The translations under genes and the position numbers were made by a program. A DNA stretch of 64,000 nt, taken from the NCBI RefSeq assembly GCF_006265175.1, contig NZ_VDCQ01000044.1, positions 17,626 through 81,625 of the forward strand, written 5' to 3'. Positions 28,865-36,691 of this stretch are shown one piece after another. The notes under the pieces are model-generated. The model was not told the origin of the DNA. It did no database searches and saw only the letters and a list, made by a program, of their open reading frames with translations. How positions within the stretch are numbered: position 1 is the first letter of the stretch; each line of letters opens with the position of its first letter. The stretch is from Paenibacillus hemerocallicola (GTDB taxonomy: Bacteria; Bacillota; Bacilli; Paenibacillales; NBRC-103111).

Positions 28865-28975
28865 AATCATAGCAAAGCGGTTGCGGCGGGTCTTTAGAGA
28901 AAATCCCTTATTATGCCGTGCGGCCCACCTGTGAGAAACCGCTTTCTCGCGCTTCCTTTTCACAACCGTTTGCAC
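28865..28975 (-). promoter_or_regulatory. Promoter with three cre/LacI-like operator candidates
   Basis: On the minus strand an extended -10 (TGCTATGAT, 28866-28874) sits 35 bp before the sialidase-like start. GCAAAGCGGTTGC (28872-28884) overlaps it. GAGAAACCGCTTTCTC (28933-28948, nearly perfect palindrome) and ACAACCGTTTGCA (28962-28974) lie upstream. All share an AACCGnTT core as in LacI-family or catabolite-repression sites. The -35 region is not clear. Confidence 0.45.
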
Positions 28976-29058
28976 AATATCGTCATGTCAAAAATAGGTT
29001 TGCCCCAAATCGTATTTGGGTATTGCCGCTCCGCTCAACCGAATCCGCCTAGTTAAAA

Positions 29059-29092
29059 AGCCTCCATCCCATTTGTACAGGGGTTGGAGGCT
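29059..29092 (-). terminator. Hairpin terminator at the edge of the 8-bp repeat
   Basis: AGCCTCCATCCC pairs with GGGTTGGAGGCT (one mismatch); on the minus strand TTTTTAAC follows. It would stop transcription that crosses the repeat from the right. Confidence 0.7.
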
Positions 29093-29472
29093 CTTGGGCT
29101 CTTGGGCTCTTGGGCTCTTGGGCTCTTGGGCTCTTGGGCTCTTGGGCTCTTGGGCTCTTGGGCTCTTGGGCTCTTGGGCTCTTGGGCTCTTGGGCTCTTG
29201 GGCTCTTGGGCTCTTGGGCTCTTGGGCTCTTGGGCTCTTGGGCTCTTGGGCTCTTGGGCTCTTGGGCTCTTGGGCTCTTGGGCTCTTGGGCTCTTGGGCT
29301 CTTGGGCTCTTGGGCTCTTGGGCTCTTGGGCTCTTGGGCTCTTGGGCTCTTGGGCTCTTGGGCTCTTGGGCTCTTGGGCTCTTGGGCTCTTGGGCTCTTG
29401 GGCTCTTGGGCTCTTGGGCTCTTGGGCTCTTGGGCTCTTGGGCTCTTGGGCTCTTGGGCTCTTGGGCTCTTG
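29089..29472. repeat. Tandem repeat: GGCTCTTG x 48
   Basis: The 8-bp unit GGCTCTTG is repeated 48 times without a visible variant over 384 bp. As 8 is not a multiple of 3 and the unit has no stop in any phase, all six frames stay open and encode 8-residue periodic peptides (LGLLGSWA on plus; KSPRAQEP on minus). These frames lack ribosome sites and are not counted as genes. The array lies upstream of the sialidase operon promoter and past the 3' end of the RibD-like gene. Confidence 0.97.
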
Positions 29473-29640
29473 GTAAGAATGCGTTCTCTCTCCTGACTCG
29501 TAAAGAAAAATGTAGGTGGACTTTGGTGAAGACTATTGGGATAGGCAGAAGCAACAATCTATTGTAAAATTTGCCGTTCGAAGACCGGAATGCTTAGTTT
29601 ACTCAGTGACATGTTGCAGCACAAGAATGATTACAAATAT

Positions 29641-30246
29641 TTATTTGATGATACGATATCTAAGGTGGGTTGTCCCATGAGATTCTAATGCCCTAATAGG
29701 TTCAAGCTGGATACATTCGGATCCGAAATGATCAAACAAACGAATCCCCTCTGTAAGTAGTACGGGGGCTATATGCACCTGAATCTCGTCAAGGAGCGAT
29801 GCTTCGAGGCATTGTTGCGCTACTGCCGCACCACCCAACACATATACGTCTTTATCGCCTGCCGACTCCTTGGCCTCCCGTATGGCAACTTCAATGCCTT
29901 CTGAGACAAAGGAAAATACAGTCCCGCCTTGAGGAACGTTTTCCGGGATGTCGTGGGAGAGCACATATACAGGAACACCACGAATTGGATGATTTCCACC
30001 CCATCCGGATGTAATATCATAGACTCGTCTGCCGGCAACTATGGCTCCCGTCCTTTCGAACAGCTCATTCAAGATTTCGCTTTTCTTAAAAATACCGGTT
30101 TTGAAATCCAGAATCCACTCATGCAAACGCTCTACGTCGTCAGCCTTTCCAGCAATAAATCCATCCAGTGACATCGAGATGTCTAAAAATACCTTCCCAT
30201 CCGGTTCATCCCCTTCTAGGCTCTTTGATTTCAAGGAATCGCTCAC
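29641..30246 (-). CDS. RibD C-terminal/dihydrofolate-reductase-fold protein
   Basis: 201 residues with the family pattern: KVFLDISMSLDGFIAG (about 18-33), AIVAGRRVYD (about 68), PVYVLSHD (about 92), DVYVLGGAAVAQQCLEASLLDEIQVHIAPVLLTEGIRLFD (split over about 133-172). These NADPH-dependent reductase-like proteins are common in Firmicutes and are mostly of unknown substrate. The GTG start at 30246 has only a weak site (GAATGGG), and the family usually begins near KVFLD, so the true start could be a little further in. Isolated gene. Confidence 0.87.
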   Translation of the reverse strand: MSDSLKSKSLEGDEPDGKVFLDISMSLDGFIAGKADDVERLHEWILDFKTGIFKKSEILNELFERTGAIVAGRRVYDITSGWGGNHPIRGVPVYVLSHDIPENVPQGGTVFSFVSEGIEVAIREAKESAGDKDVYVLGGAAVAQQCLEASLLDEIQVHIAPVLLTEGIRLFDHFGSECIQLEPIRALESHGTTHLRYRIIK

Positions 30247-30317
30247 CCCATTCTACCATTTAGGAAGAAATCTTATTTCTTCTAAATTGCTAAGCGGTCA
30301 AAATTAGACAGACCGAA

Positions 30318-30343
30318 AAGGCCCACTTTTATCAGTGGACCTT
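30318..30343. terminator. Hairpin terminator
   Basis: AAGGCCCACT pairs with AGTGGACCTT (one G-T pair), with T runs on both sides. Probably serves the gene ending at 30530. Confidence 0.6.
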
Positions 30344-30529
30344 GTTTTGTGCGCTTAGAGGTATTTTTTCTTCCATTAATCACTTGGGCCTTGGCCATTT
30401 CGTGACAAACATGGATTTCCATAGAACGATCTCAAATAGGATTGGAGCGTATACAGGTGCGCATATAACAAAAAACATGTCTAAGACAACCTGACATGTG
30501 GATACTTACAAATACACGTTAGAAATCTA

Positions 30530-31255
30530 TTAAAAAATATTGGGAAACTGCTTTACGATTCCATCTGTAAATGCATCTGCCATCTCCAGAGCCTGCTTCT
30601 CAATCTGGTCGTAGGTATCGATATCGGATTTGTATGTTTTGGATAACCGGTACACTGCTTCATCTTTTGTCATGCGCAAATGCTCGTGCAGCATGTTACT
30701 CAAGACTGATTTTGGCCAATTGGGGTTGATACTATTTAGAAAACCAGCGATTTCATCCGCATTGGCATACCATTTTCTTTCCGTTTCCGCGGCCGCTTGG
30801 CTATTGCCGGCTTTAGCTTCTTTAACAAGTTGTGCGGCCAACACAAGATGATCTCTAAATAAGCTGCTAAATTTCGAAGCTACGGCGTCGCCATAGTAAC
30901 GTCTAAACACTTCGGCCATATCCGGGGGATTCCGGAGGAGACGTTCCGTGACCAACTCCTCATCCGGCAGCCCTGCTGCAATACTTATGATCAGCATCCT
31001 GGTCCACGCCACATGTTGTTCCCAAAGCGTTCGAAAAACTTGGTTCAACTCTTCTTCCGCCTTACTGATCGTTAAAGATTTTTGTATAGATGCAGATTCA
31101 TTTCTTAAAGATGTTAGGGACGGTTGTGCATACGGAATATAATGATGCCCATTTTGAAAATGGTATGGGTAAGTCCCTGGATAACCAACATTTATTGCTG
31201 TACGAAACGAAGGTTGAAACCGCGGATCTGGCGACCACGGAGTTGAATAGTACAT
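30530..31255 (-). CDS. Hypothetical helical protein
   Basis: 241 residues, ATG behind GGAGGGG. The first 45 residues are rich in Tyr, Pro and His; the rest is predicted helical with recognisable blocks EQHVAWTRMLIISIAAGLPD, FRDHLVLAAQLVKEAKAGN, ERKWYANADEIAGFLNSINP and MLHEHLRMTKDEAVYRL. I have seen similar proteins in Paenibacillus annotated inconsistently; no function is supported. No signal peptide or membrane segment. Probably a four-helix bundle. Confidence 0.75.
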   Translation of the reverse strand: MYYSTPWSPDPRFQPSFRTAINVGYPGTYPYHFQNGHHYIPYAQPSLTSLRNESASIQKSLTISKAEEELNQVFRTLWEQHVAWTRMLIISIAAGLPDEELVTERLLRNPPDMAEVFRRYYGDAVASKFSSLFRDHLVLAAQLVKEAKAGNSQAAAETERKWYANADEIAGFLNSINPNWPKSVLSNMLHEHLRMTKDEAVYRLSKTYKSDIDTYDQIEKQALEMADAFTDGIVKQFPNIF

Positions 31256-31422
31256 TCTTTCCCCTCCAACATAGTCATTTACCTATTAAGCATATGTGAT
31301 AAAGACGTGATTGGTCTGGGCTTTTAACTACATTTCCTTCAACATGAGTATTCCTGCACTTCCACATTGTATAAGAACCGCCTTCCGCTGTATGGTGAAC
31401 AAGGGAGGGTTCGAATACGAAA

Positions 31423-31442
31423 GGGCCGGTTAACCCGGCCCC
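31423..31442. terminator. Terminator after the GMC remnant
   Basis: GGGCCGG pairs with CCGGCCC; on the minus strand TTTCG follows. It overlaps the stop codon of the remnant. Confidence 0.65.
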
Positions 31443-31645
31443 TACAATTCAAGCATCTTGGCTTTTTCCTCGATATAGTCCGCCGTTCTTAGTGCAAGCG
31501 ACATAACCGTATTCGTCGGATTACCGGCACCCGAAGTGACAAAAAGGCTTGCATCGCATATAAACAGGTTGGGAATGTCATGGGTTTGTCCATCTTCTCG
31601 TCCATCACATCGAATGATGGATAGTGGCTTTGATTTAACATAGGA
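31442..31645 (-). pseudogene. GMC oxidoreductase (gluconate/choline dehydrogenase type), C-terminal remnant
   Basis: The frame encodes HDIPNLFICDASLFVTSG followed by AGNPTNTVMSLALRTADYIE and ends in KAKMLEL. This is the conserved C-terminus of GMC flavoproteins, including the NPT motif near FAD. The other 500 or so residues are missing, and the open frame begins right after the stop codon of the membrane-protein remnant. The first 25 codons show no similarity I recognise. Clearly a deletion scar. Confidence 0.85.
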
Positions 31646-31978
31646 TCACCGCGCCTTCCCATACACTGCCATCAAACCGAGTACGCTTAAAGCGGAGAAC
31701 ATTAAAGGAAGGGCGATCGGCGGTCCAATAAGAAAGTTGCGCAACGCCCAACCCCCGACCCGAACCCCTACACCCCGGAAATGGAAGTAAAAGCCGATCA
31801 AGCCGGCTTTAACGCCGAAACATCAGCACCAGAAACAGCGTATGCAACCAAGGAGCGTTATACCAAGTCAAAATGATACCCGATATAAAGAAAATAGGCG
31901 CGGAAATGACAGGGACCCACATCGATTTATGGTTAAAATTTTGAAACTATTCCAACGTCTATCGACTTCGTCCTCCAT
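31646..31978 (-). pseudogene. Frameshifted small membrane protein, probably from the same lost dehydrogenase operon
   Basis: Translation is meaningful only with two frame changes: DEVDRRWNSF, then NHKSMWVPVISAPIFFISGI and LTWYNAPWLHTLFLVLMF, then, after an extra T, GVKAGLIGFYFHFRGVGVRV and ALPLMFSALSVLGLMAVYG. It has at least three hydrophobic segments. Proteins of this kind precede GMC-type dehydrogenase genes in related bacteria, as far as I recall; the association is inference. No ribosome site precedes the first ATG. Confidence 0.65.
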
Positions 31979-32067
31979 GCTTGTACTAAGCGTATTCATG
32001 TCCTAGTAATAATTGATTATCGTACATGACATACTACCTGGAAAAGGAAGCGAGGGAGCGCAGCCGC

Positions 32068-33738
32068 ATGCCGAGCTCACTGACTGCGAAGGAATCGAAT
32101 GCCAAACGAATAGTAATAAAGCCACAGTCTCGTATTCCGCAGCCTGTAGCGCAAGTGATTCTTGAACAACTTCAACTATGGGGAGTACAGCGGATATACG
32201 GGGTCGTCGGGGATGCCGTATTCGGACTCATGGACGCGCTTGCCAAACAAAATACCATTTCATTTATTGCCGTCAAACACGAATCCGTGGCCGCTATGAT
32301 GGCTTCGGCGGAGGCGAAATTAACCGGCAAACTTGGTGTTTGTATCGCGCAGATGGGTCCGGGACTTGCCAATCTCATCAACGGGTTGGGCGACGCTTTT
32401 TTGGACAACGCCCCGGTGCTTGCGATCACCGGGCAAGCGCCGCTCAACAAAATAGGCACTTCCTACAAGCAGTACATCAATCAACAACAGTTGGTGCATG
32501 CGGTTTCGCTTTACAGTCAATTGGTCATACATCCGGATGCAGTAGTCCAATCGCTTACTCAAGCGATGTACACATCCGTATTACACCGAACCGTTTCCCA
32601 CCTGTCCATTTCATCGGATGTATTTGGCATGACGACTTCTATGCAGCCGTCAGAACAACCTCATTTATCCGTCCCTGTTCCCGATCCGACGGACTTGCAT
32701 GAAGCATTGCATCTTATGCAATCCGCCAAAAAACCTATGATATTGACGGGAAATGGTGCAAGATCCGCCCGCGAATCCATCCAAGCTTTAGCGGATACTT
32801 GGGGATGCGGAATTGCGATGAGCTACGGAGCGATCGGAGTTATTCCGGATACGAATCCATTGATGTTGAACGGTCTCGGAGAGGGCGGCAACCCCTATCT
32901 TCCAGCATTGTTCCGAAAGGCGGATGTTGTGCTTGCTATTGAAACGTCGTGGTGGCCGGAAGGAATGGTTCCCGATACGGCAAAAGTTGTCCGAATCGCC
33001 CAGCATCAAGCCGACCTCGGTACGGCTCCGGCGGATATCCGATTCGTCGGGGATGCGGCAAGTCTTGTTCAGCAATTGGTCGAGGGACTGCGGCGACATA
33101 ATCCCAAACCCGCTTGGATCCATGAGGTTCAGCAGTGCAAACGGGCATGGTCGGCACAAAACGAAAACGAGAGGTGCCAACCCGGATCTCCGCTTCCCCC
33201 CTCAAGCATTATCGGATTCATGGAACAATATATAGACGAAGATGCAGTGATTGCCCTGGATGAGGGCGATTGTACGCTCTGGTTCATGAGAAATTATCGG
33301 GGAAAACGACAATGCGTCTTGCTCTCCGACCGGTGGCGAACAATGGGATTCGGACTTCCTGCCGCGATGGCGGCCAAATTATGCTCGCCGCAAAAACAAG
33401 TCGTCTGTGTGACAGGCGATGGCGGTTTGGGAATGGTATTAGCCGACTTATTAACCGCCGCCCGATACGGTTTGCCGCTCACCGTTATTGTCTTTAACAA
33501 CGGTACGTTGCAAATGGAACGGGACAAAATGATCATGATGGGACTTGCACCCGAAGGAACGAAACTCGCTAATCCGGACTTCACCAAAGTAGCGGAAGCT
33601 TGCGGATGGAATGCTTATCGAATCGAAAACGATGAACAATTGAAAGATGCGTTAATCCAAGCCCAAACAAGCAAAAGAGCGGTTTTGCTCGATGTGCTTA
33701 CTGCCCCAATTCCACATCCGGACTTCAAATCGCAATAA
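32068..33738 (+). CDS. Thiamine-diphosphate enzyme of the pyruvate oxidase/acetolactate synthase family
   Basis: Start at ATG 32068, nine bases after AGGGAG; an ATG at 32026 lacks a site. Three domains: the N-terminal Pyr domain with GVVGDAVFGLMDAL and the catalytic Glu in VKHESVAAMMASAEAK; the central domain (about 190-320); the C-terminal PP domain with the ThDP motif GDGGLGMVLADLLTAARYG ending in VIVFNN. About 556 residues, normal for the family. It is likely a pyruvate oxidase or decarboxylase; FAD dependence cannot be decided from the sequence. First of three plus-strand genes with gaps of 16 and 14 bp. Confidence 0.9.
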   Translation: MPSSLTAKESNAKRIVIKPQSRIPQPVAQVILEQLQLWGVQRIYGVVGDAVFGLMDALAKQNTISFIAVKHESVAAMMASAEAKLTGKLGVCIAQMGPGLANLINGLGDAFLDNAPVLAITGQAPLNKIGTSYKQYINQQQLVHAVSLYSQLVIHPDAVVQSLTQAMYTSVLHRTVSHLSISSDVFGMTTSMQPSEQPHLSVPVPDPTDLHEALHLMQSAKKPMILTGNGARSARESIQALADTWGCGIAMSYGAIGVIPDTNPLMLNGLGEGGNPYLPALFRKADVVLAIETSWWPEGMVPDTAKVVRIAQHQADLGTAPADIRFVGDAASLVQQLVEGLRRHNPKPAWIHEVQQCKRAWSAQNENERCQPGSPLPPSSIIGFMEQYIDEDAVIALDEGDCTLWFMRNYRGKRQCVLLSDRWRTMGFGLPAAMAAKLCSPQKQVVCVTGDGGLGMVLADLLTAARYGLPLTVIVFNNGTLQMERDKMIMMGLAPEGTKLANPDFTKVAEACGWNAYRIENDEQLKDALIQAQTSKRAVLLDVLTAPIPHPDFKSQ

Positions 33739-33754
33739 AAAGGAGAATCAATCC

Positions 33755-34657
33755 ATGGCTACGACGACAACGCAAAATCCGAATCAAACCCAGCCTCAAA
33801 CGCAGCCTATCCCCCCTTATCCGTCTCAACACCAAAATCGGCAGCCGGGTATTGAAGCGCTTATGAATCCGAGACCCGTATTCGATAATCCAAGCTACAC
33901 CGGCAGCGGGAAATTGAAGGATAAAGTGGCGGTCATTACCGGCGGCGATAGCGGTCAAGGACGGGCCATTGCCGTCGCCTTTGCCAAGGAAGGCGCAGAT
34001 GTCGTCATCGTTTACTTGAATGAACATTCCGACGCGGCAGAAACAAAGCAATTCGTAGAACAAAAAGGTCGCAAGTGTATATCTATTGCCGGGGATATCG
34101 GAAACGAAGCGTTTTGCCGACAGGTGGTGGAACAAACGATTGCGCAATTCGGCAAGCTGGATATTTTAGTCAACAATGCCGCGGAACAACATGTACAAAA
34201 CAGCTTGGAGAACATCAGTTCCGCACAGATGGAAAAAACGTTCCGGACGAATTTCTTCTCCATCTTCTATTTGTCCAAAGCCGCATTGCCCCTTATGAAA
34301 CCCGGTAGCACCATCATCAATGCAGCGTCGCTTACCGCATACGAAGGAAACGAACAATTGATCGATTATTCCGCGACAAAAGGAGCGATTGTATCTTTCA
34401 CACGTTCCTTGTCCAAGTCCCTGCAAGGCAAAGGCATTCGCGTCAACGGTGTCGTACCCGGAACGATATGGACTCCGCTCATTCCGGCTTCTTTCGCGGC
34501 AGATCAAGTGGCGAATTGGGGCGGAAGTACTCCGATGAAACGGGCGGGGCAGCCATACGAAATCGCCCCTGCCTACGTCTATTTGGCATCAGATGATTCT
34601 TCCTATGTATCCGGTCAATTTATTCATGTCACCGGCGGAGTGATTATGAACGGATAG
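33755..34657 (+). CDS. SDR oxidoreductase with Pro/Gln-rich N-terminal extension (general-stress type)
   Basis: ATG 33755 behind AAGGAG. About 45 residues rich in Thr, Gln and Pro precede a classical SDR domain: VAVITGGDSGQGRAIAVAFA, NNAAEQ, INAASLT, and the catalytic YSATK. The extension and PMKRAGQPYEIAPAYVYLAS end are typical of the YhdF/YhxD-like glucose-dehydrogenase-related group of Bacillus, which is linked to general stress. Cofactor and substrate cannot be told. Middle gene of the ThDP enzyme/SDR/L,D-transpeptidase operon. Confidence 0.92.
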   Translation: MATTTTQNPNQTQPQTQPIPPYPSQHQNRQPGIEALMNPRPVFDNPSYTGSGKLKDKVAVITGGDSGQGRAIAVAFAKEGADVVIVYLNEHSDAAETKQFVEQKGRKCISIAGDIGNEAFCRQVVEQTIAQFGKLDILVNNAAEQHVQNSLENISSAQMEKTFRTNFFSIFYLSKAALPLMKPGSTIINAASLTAYEGNEQLIDYSATKGAIVSFTRSLSKSLQGKGIRVNGVVPGTIWTPLIPASFAADQVANWGGSTPMKRAGQPYEIAPAYVYLASDDSSYVSGQFIHVTGGVIMNG

Positions 34658-34671
34658 TGTGGGGATCACAA

Positions 34672-35379
34672 ATGATGAAACAAGAAATACTTATCCGGTT
34701 TTGTCGAGTTGTTACAATCATTTTACTCATTTCGAGCATGTGCGGAAAAGTTGGTGTACGGCCTGCATATGCCGATCCAGCGCTGCCGATCGTATCCGAT
34801 CAAGGGGAATATGTGATTGAAGTTTTCCCCCAGCAACATAAACTAATTGTGTGGAAGCTAGGACAGAAATTGAAAACTTATCCCGTTGCCGTTGGCAATC
34901 CAGCCACCCCTACCCCTATCGGGGAATACAAGGTCATCTATAAAGGGGAAAACTGGGGGGAAGCGTTTGGTCCGCGATGGCTTGGATTAAATGTCCCTTG
35001 GGGCACTTATGGTATACACGGCACGAACAAACCGCATTCCATCGGGCAGCATTTGAGCCACGGTTGTATCCGTATGCGTAACAGGGATGTCGTCGAACTA
35101 TTCGAGATGGTTCCAATCGGAACAAAAGTAGCAATCTACGGTCATGTACTAGGAGATCCGGGGCGCGGTCCGAGAGATTTGGCAGAAGGAGACGTCGGCG
35201 GAGATGTACAGCTGATTCAGTCCCGATTGAAGAGCGCTGGATACTATAACGGGGTTTGTGATGGCAAGTTTCGTTCGAATACAACAGCTGCTTTAAAAAA
35301 ATTTCAACGTGATCGACGCTTGGCACAGAATGGCGTCGTCTCAAGTAAGGTATATGAAGAATTAGGATTGTTGGAGTGA
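34672..35379 (+). CDS. Exported L,D-transpeptidase (YkuD) with peptidoglycan-binding domain
   Basis: ATG 34672 with GGGGA six bases upstream. A signal peptide (VVTIILLISSMCG) precedes the YkuD domain (about 48-160) with the catalytic signature HGTNKPHSIGQHLSHGCIRM, containing the conserved His and the SHGC nucleophile. The C-terminal 65 residues form a peptidoglycan-binding domain (DVQLIQSRLKSAGYYNG; ALKKFQRDRRLAQNGVV). It forms or edits 3-3 cross-links in the cell wall. Cotranscription with a ThDP oxidase-like enzyme and a stress-type SDR suggests an envelope-stress operon. Confidence 0.93.
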   Translation: MMKQEILIRFCRVVTIILLISSMCGKVGVRPAYADPALPIVSDQGEYVIEVFPQQHKLIVWKLGQKLKTYPVAVGNPATPTPIGEYKVIYKGENWGEAFGPRWLGLNVPWGTYGIHGTNKPHSIGQHLSHGCIRMRNRDVVELFEMVPIGTKVAIYGHVLGDPGRGPRDLAEGDVGGDVQLIQSRLKSAGYYNGVCDGKFRSNTTAALKKFQRDRRLAQNGVVSSKVYEELGLLE

Positions 35380-35388
35380 ATGCATCAT

Positions 35389-35628
35389 TCAGCTAAAAAC
35401 GGTACGCCAGCTCCGCTCTCTGTGCGTTTCTTCCATAAGCGCCGCTCCCTTGCCCGCTTTCCCTGCATCCATTACAGCCGGACCTGGCGAAACGCCCTGT
35501 AAGTGTGACGGAATTGCAGCACCGCGCAAGAGTAAGGTCGGGACCACAGCGACGGCTTCCACGATATCCGTAACTTTGCGGCCGGGCTCGATGATTCCAA
35601 GCTGCCATTCCGTTCTGGCAGCCTCGTC
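35389..35628 (-). pseudogene. Unidentified coding-like remnant
   Basis: An 80-codon frame with no start codon or ribosome site reads GIIEPGRKVTDIVEAVAVVP then LLLRGAAIPSHLQGVSPGPA and ends RERSWRTVFS. Composition and periodicity look protein-coding, but I cannot name the family. Its 5' edge is formed by copy 3 of the interspersed element, so it is probably the 3' end of a truncated gene. Confidence 0.4.
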
Positions 35629-35668
35629 TTAATTGACCATCGAGCTCTGGTTCCCGTTTGTTTAGCTC
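35600..35668. repeat. Palindromic interspersed element, copy 3
   Basis: Hairpin AGCTGCCA/TGGCAGCC, then CTCGTCTTAATTGACCATCG and TTCCCGTTTGTTTAGC. Its outer end supplies the TAA stop of the adjacent GNAT gene. Confidence 0.5.
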
Positions 35669-36066
35669 TCGAATTTTTTCATAAAATTTTTTTGGTCCTT
35701 TGTAAAAGTATAACCGCGCCGTTCGTAGAACCTGTGGGCATGTATTCGGCTTGGGTGGGATAACAGTTTCATTCCGGAAAATCCATTGTCCTTTCCCCAC
35801 CGCTCTAGACGCTCGATCAAAATGCCGCCTATCCCTTGTTTCCTATAACTTTCTCTAACAACAAATCCCATGACGTTTATTAAAGAGTCGGAAAACAGCA
35901 ATTCATACGGGGTTCCATGAATGTATCCTATTACCTCGTTGTTTTGCTCGTAAACAAAGATGATGTCTTTGGTTTTCTTCATAATGGTATCAATCTTCGC
36001 CTTTACTTTCTCTTCGGAAAAATATGAGCCTAAGATACCTGTAGCCGGATCAAAGCCTACTGCCAT
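35662..36066 (-). CDS. GNAT-family N-acetyltransferase, possibly N-terminally damaged
   Basis: 134 residues with the GNAT core: VYEQNNEVIGYIHG (beta 2-3), VMGFVVRESYRKQGIGGILI (acetyl-CoA loop RKQGIG), and YERRGYTFTKDQKNF at the end. The usual first 10-20 residues are short, and ATG 36066 has only a poor ribosome site. In the next frame upstream, IELTENDSVKHLEW resembles a GNAT N-terminus, ending in a stop just past this ATG; a copy of the interspersed element overlaps that segment. The gene may therefore be a frameshifted allele. Substrate unknown. Confidence 0.7.
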   Translation of the reverse strand: MAVGFDPATGILGSYFSEEKVKAKIDTIMKKTKDIIFVYEQNNEVIGYIHGTPYELLFSDSLINVMGFVVRESYRKQGIGGILIERLERWGKDNGFSGMKLLSHPSRIHAHRFYERRGYTFTKDQKNFMKKFES

Positions 36067-36079
36067 TCCAGATGTTTCA

Positions 36080-36106
36080 CGCTATCGTTCTCCGTTAGTT
36101 CAATGC
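36080..36106. repeat. Palindromic interspersed element, copy 4 (half element)
   Basis: CGCTATCGTTCTCCGTTAGT followed by TCAATGCC matches the right half of the family (CTATCG, CCGTTAG, TCAAT). No hairpin half is present. Confidence 0.4.
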
Positions 36107-36144
36107 CAATCCCATTCCGAGAAAATGGTGATTATTAGGCCCTG

Positions 36145-36600
36145 TTAGAGCCTCGCGAACGTGATGTAATCGACTTGGACAGGCTCTGCCGATTCGATCC
36201 GAAGTGCCCGGTTGATCTGTCCCCGGTGATATTGCCCATGTAAGAGGACCTGCGACAGGATGTCCCGGACGGACGTTCGGAACGGAACCCCGCTCTGGTT
36301 CGCATAGTCGATCATCTCGTCCAACTCGGATTCCTCGAGCCTTTCGATATAGACGCGATATTGCTCGGCGTTTTCTTCGAACATTGTCCGGATCGCCGTC
36401 AGGTCTTCCGCTTCCTCCCACAACGAATATTGCACGCTGCCCTTGCCCTGCAATCGGGACAGCCAGACTCGTTCCGCGACCGCTACGTGCCGAACCAGCT
36501 TCAGAAGGTCCTTGTTCTTCGTCTCACTCTCCTCGAGCGCGTCCAAGATGCGTCCGTCCGCCCAGTACAGGTGGTCCATCATGCACTTGATTGTCTTCAT
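36145..36600 (-). CDS. DinB-like metal-binding protein 1
   Basis: 151 residues, ATG eight bases after GAGGGGG. Four-helix DinB fold with the three metal-ligand His positions: MDHLYWADGR (about 8-17), HVAVAERVWLSRL (about 38) and HGQYHRGQINRAL (about 120). The family includes bacillithiol/mycothiol transferases and many proteins of unknown reaction. A second DinB-like protein is encoded 90 bp upstream on the same strand; similarity between the two is low. Confidence 0.88.
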   Translation of the reverse strand: MKTIKCMMDHLYWADGRILDALEESETKNKDLLKLVRHVAVAERVWLSRLQGKGSVQYSLWEEAEDLTAIRTMFEENAEQYRVYIERLEESELDEMIDYANQSGVPFRTSVRDILSQVLLHGQYHRGQINRALRIESAEPVQVDYITFARL

Positions 36601-36691
36601 TTCGGTTTCCCCCTCTTCGTCTCATCGATTACTTGAACCTACTGTCTCCGTTAGCGAAATGAACAACGACTACACTTTTCGTACACCACTT

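Noticed and set aside
26353..28934. Plus-strand frames of 345 and 389 codons opposite the sugar-binding and sialidase-like genes
   Set aside because: Shadows; the minus frames carry the recognisable domains and coupling signals.
29089..29472. CRISPR array
   Set aside because: The repeat is a gapless 8-bp tandem with no spacers and no cas genes nearby.
29016..29567. Long open frames on both strands across the tandem repeat (LGLLGSWA and KSPRAQEP periodic peptides)
   Set aside because: An 8-bp unit without stops keeps all six frames open; starts are TTG or lack ribosome sites, and the peptides are pure repeat translation.
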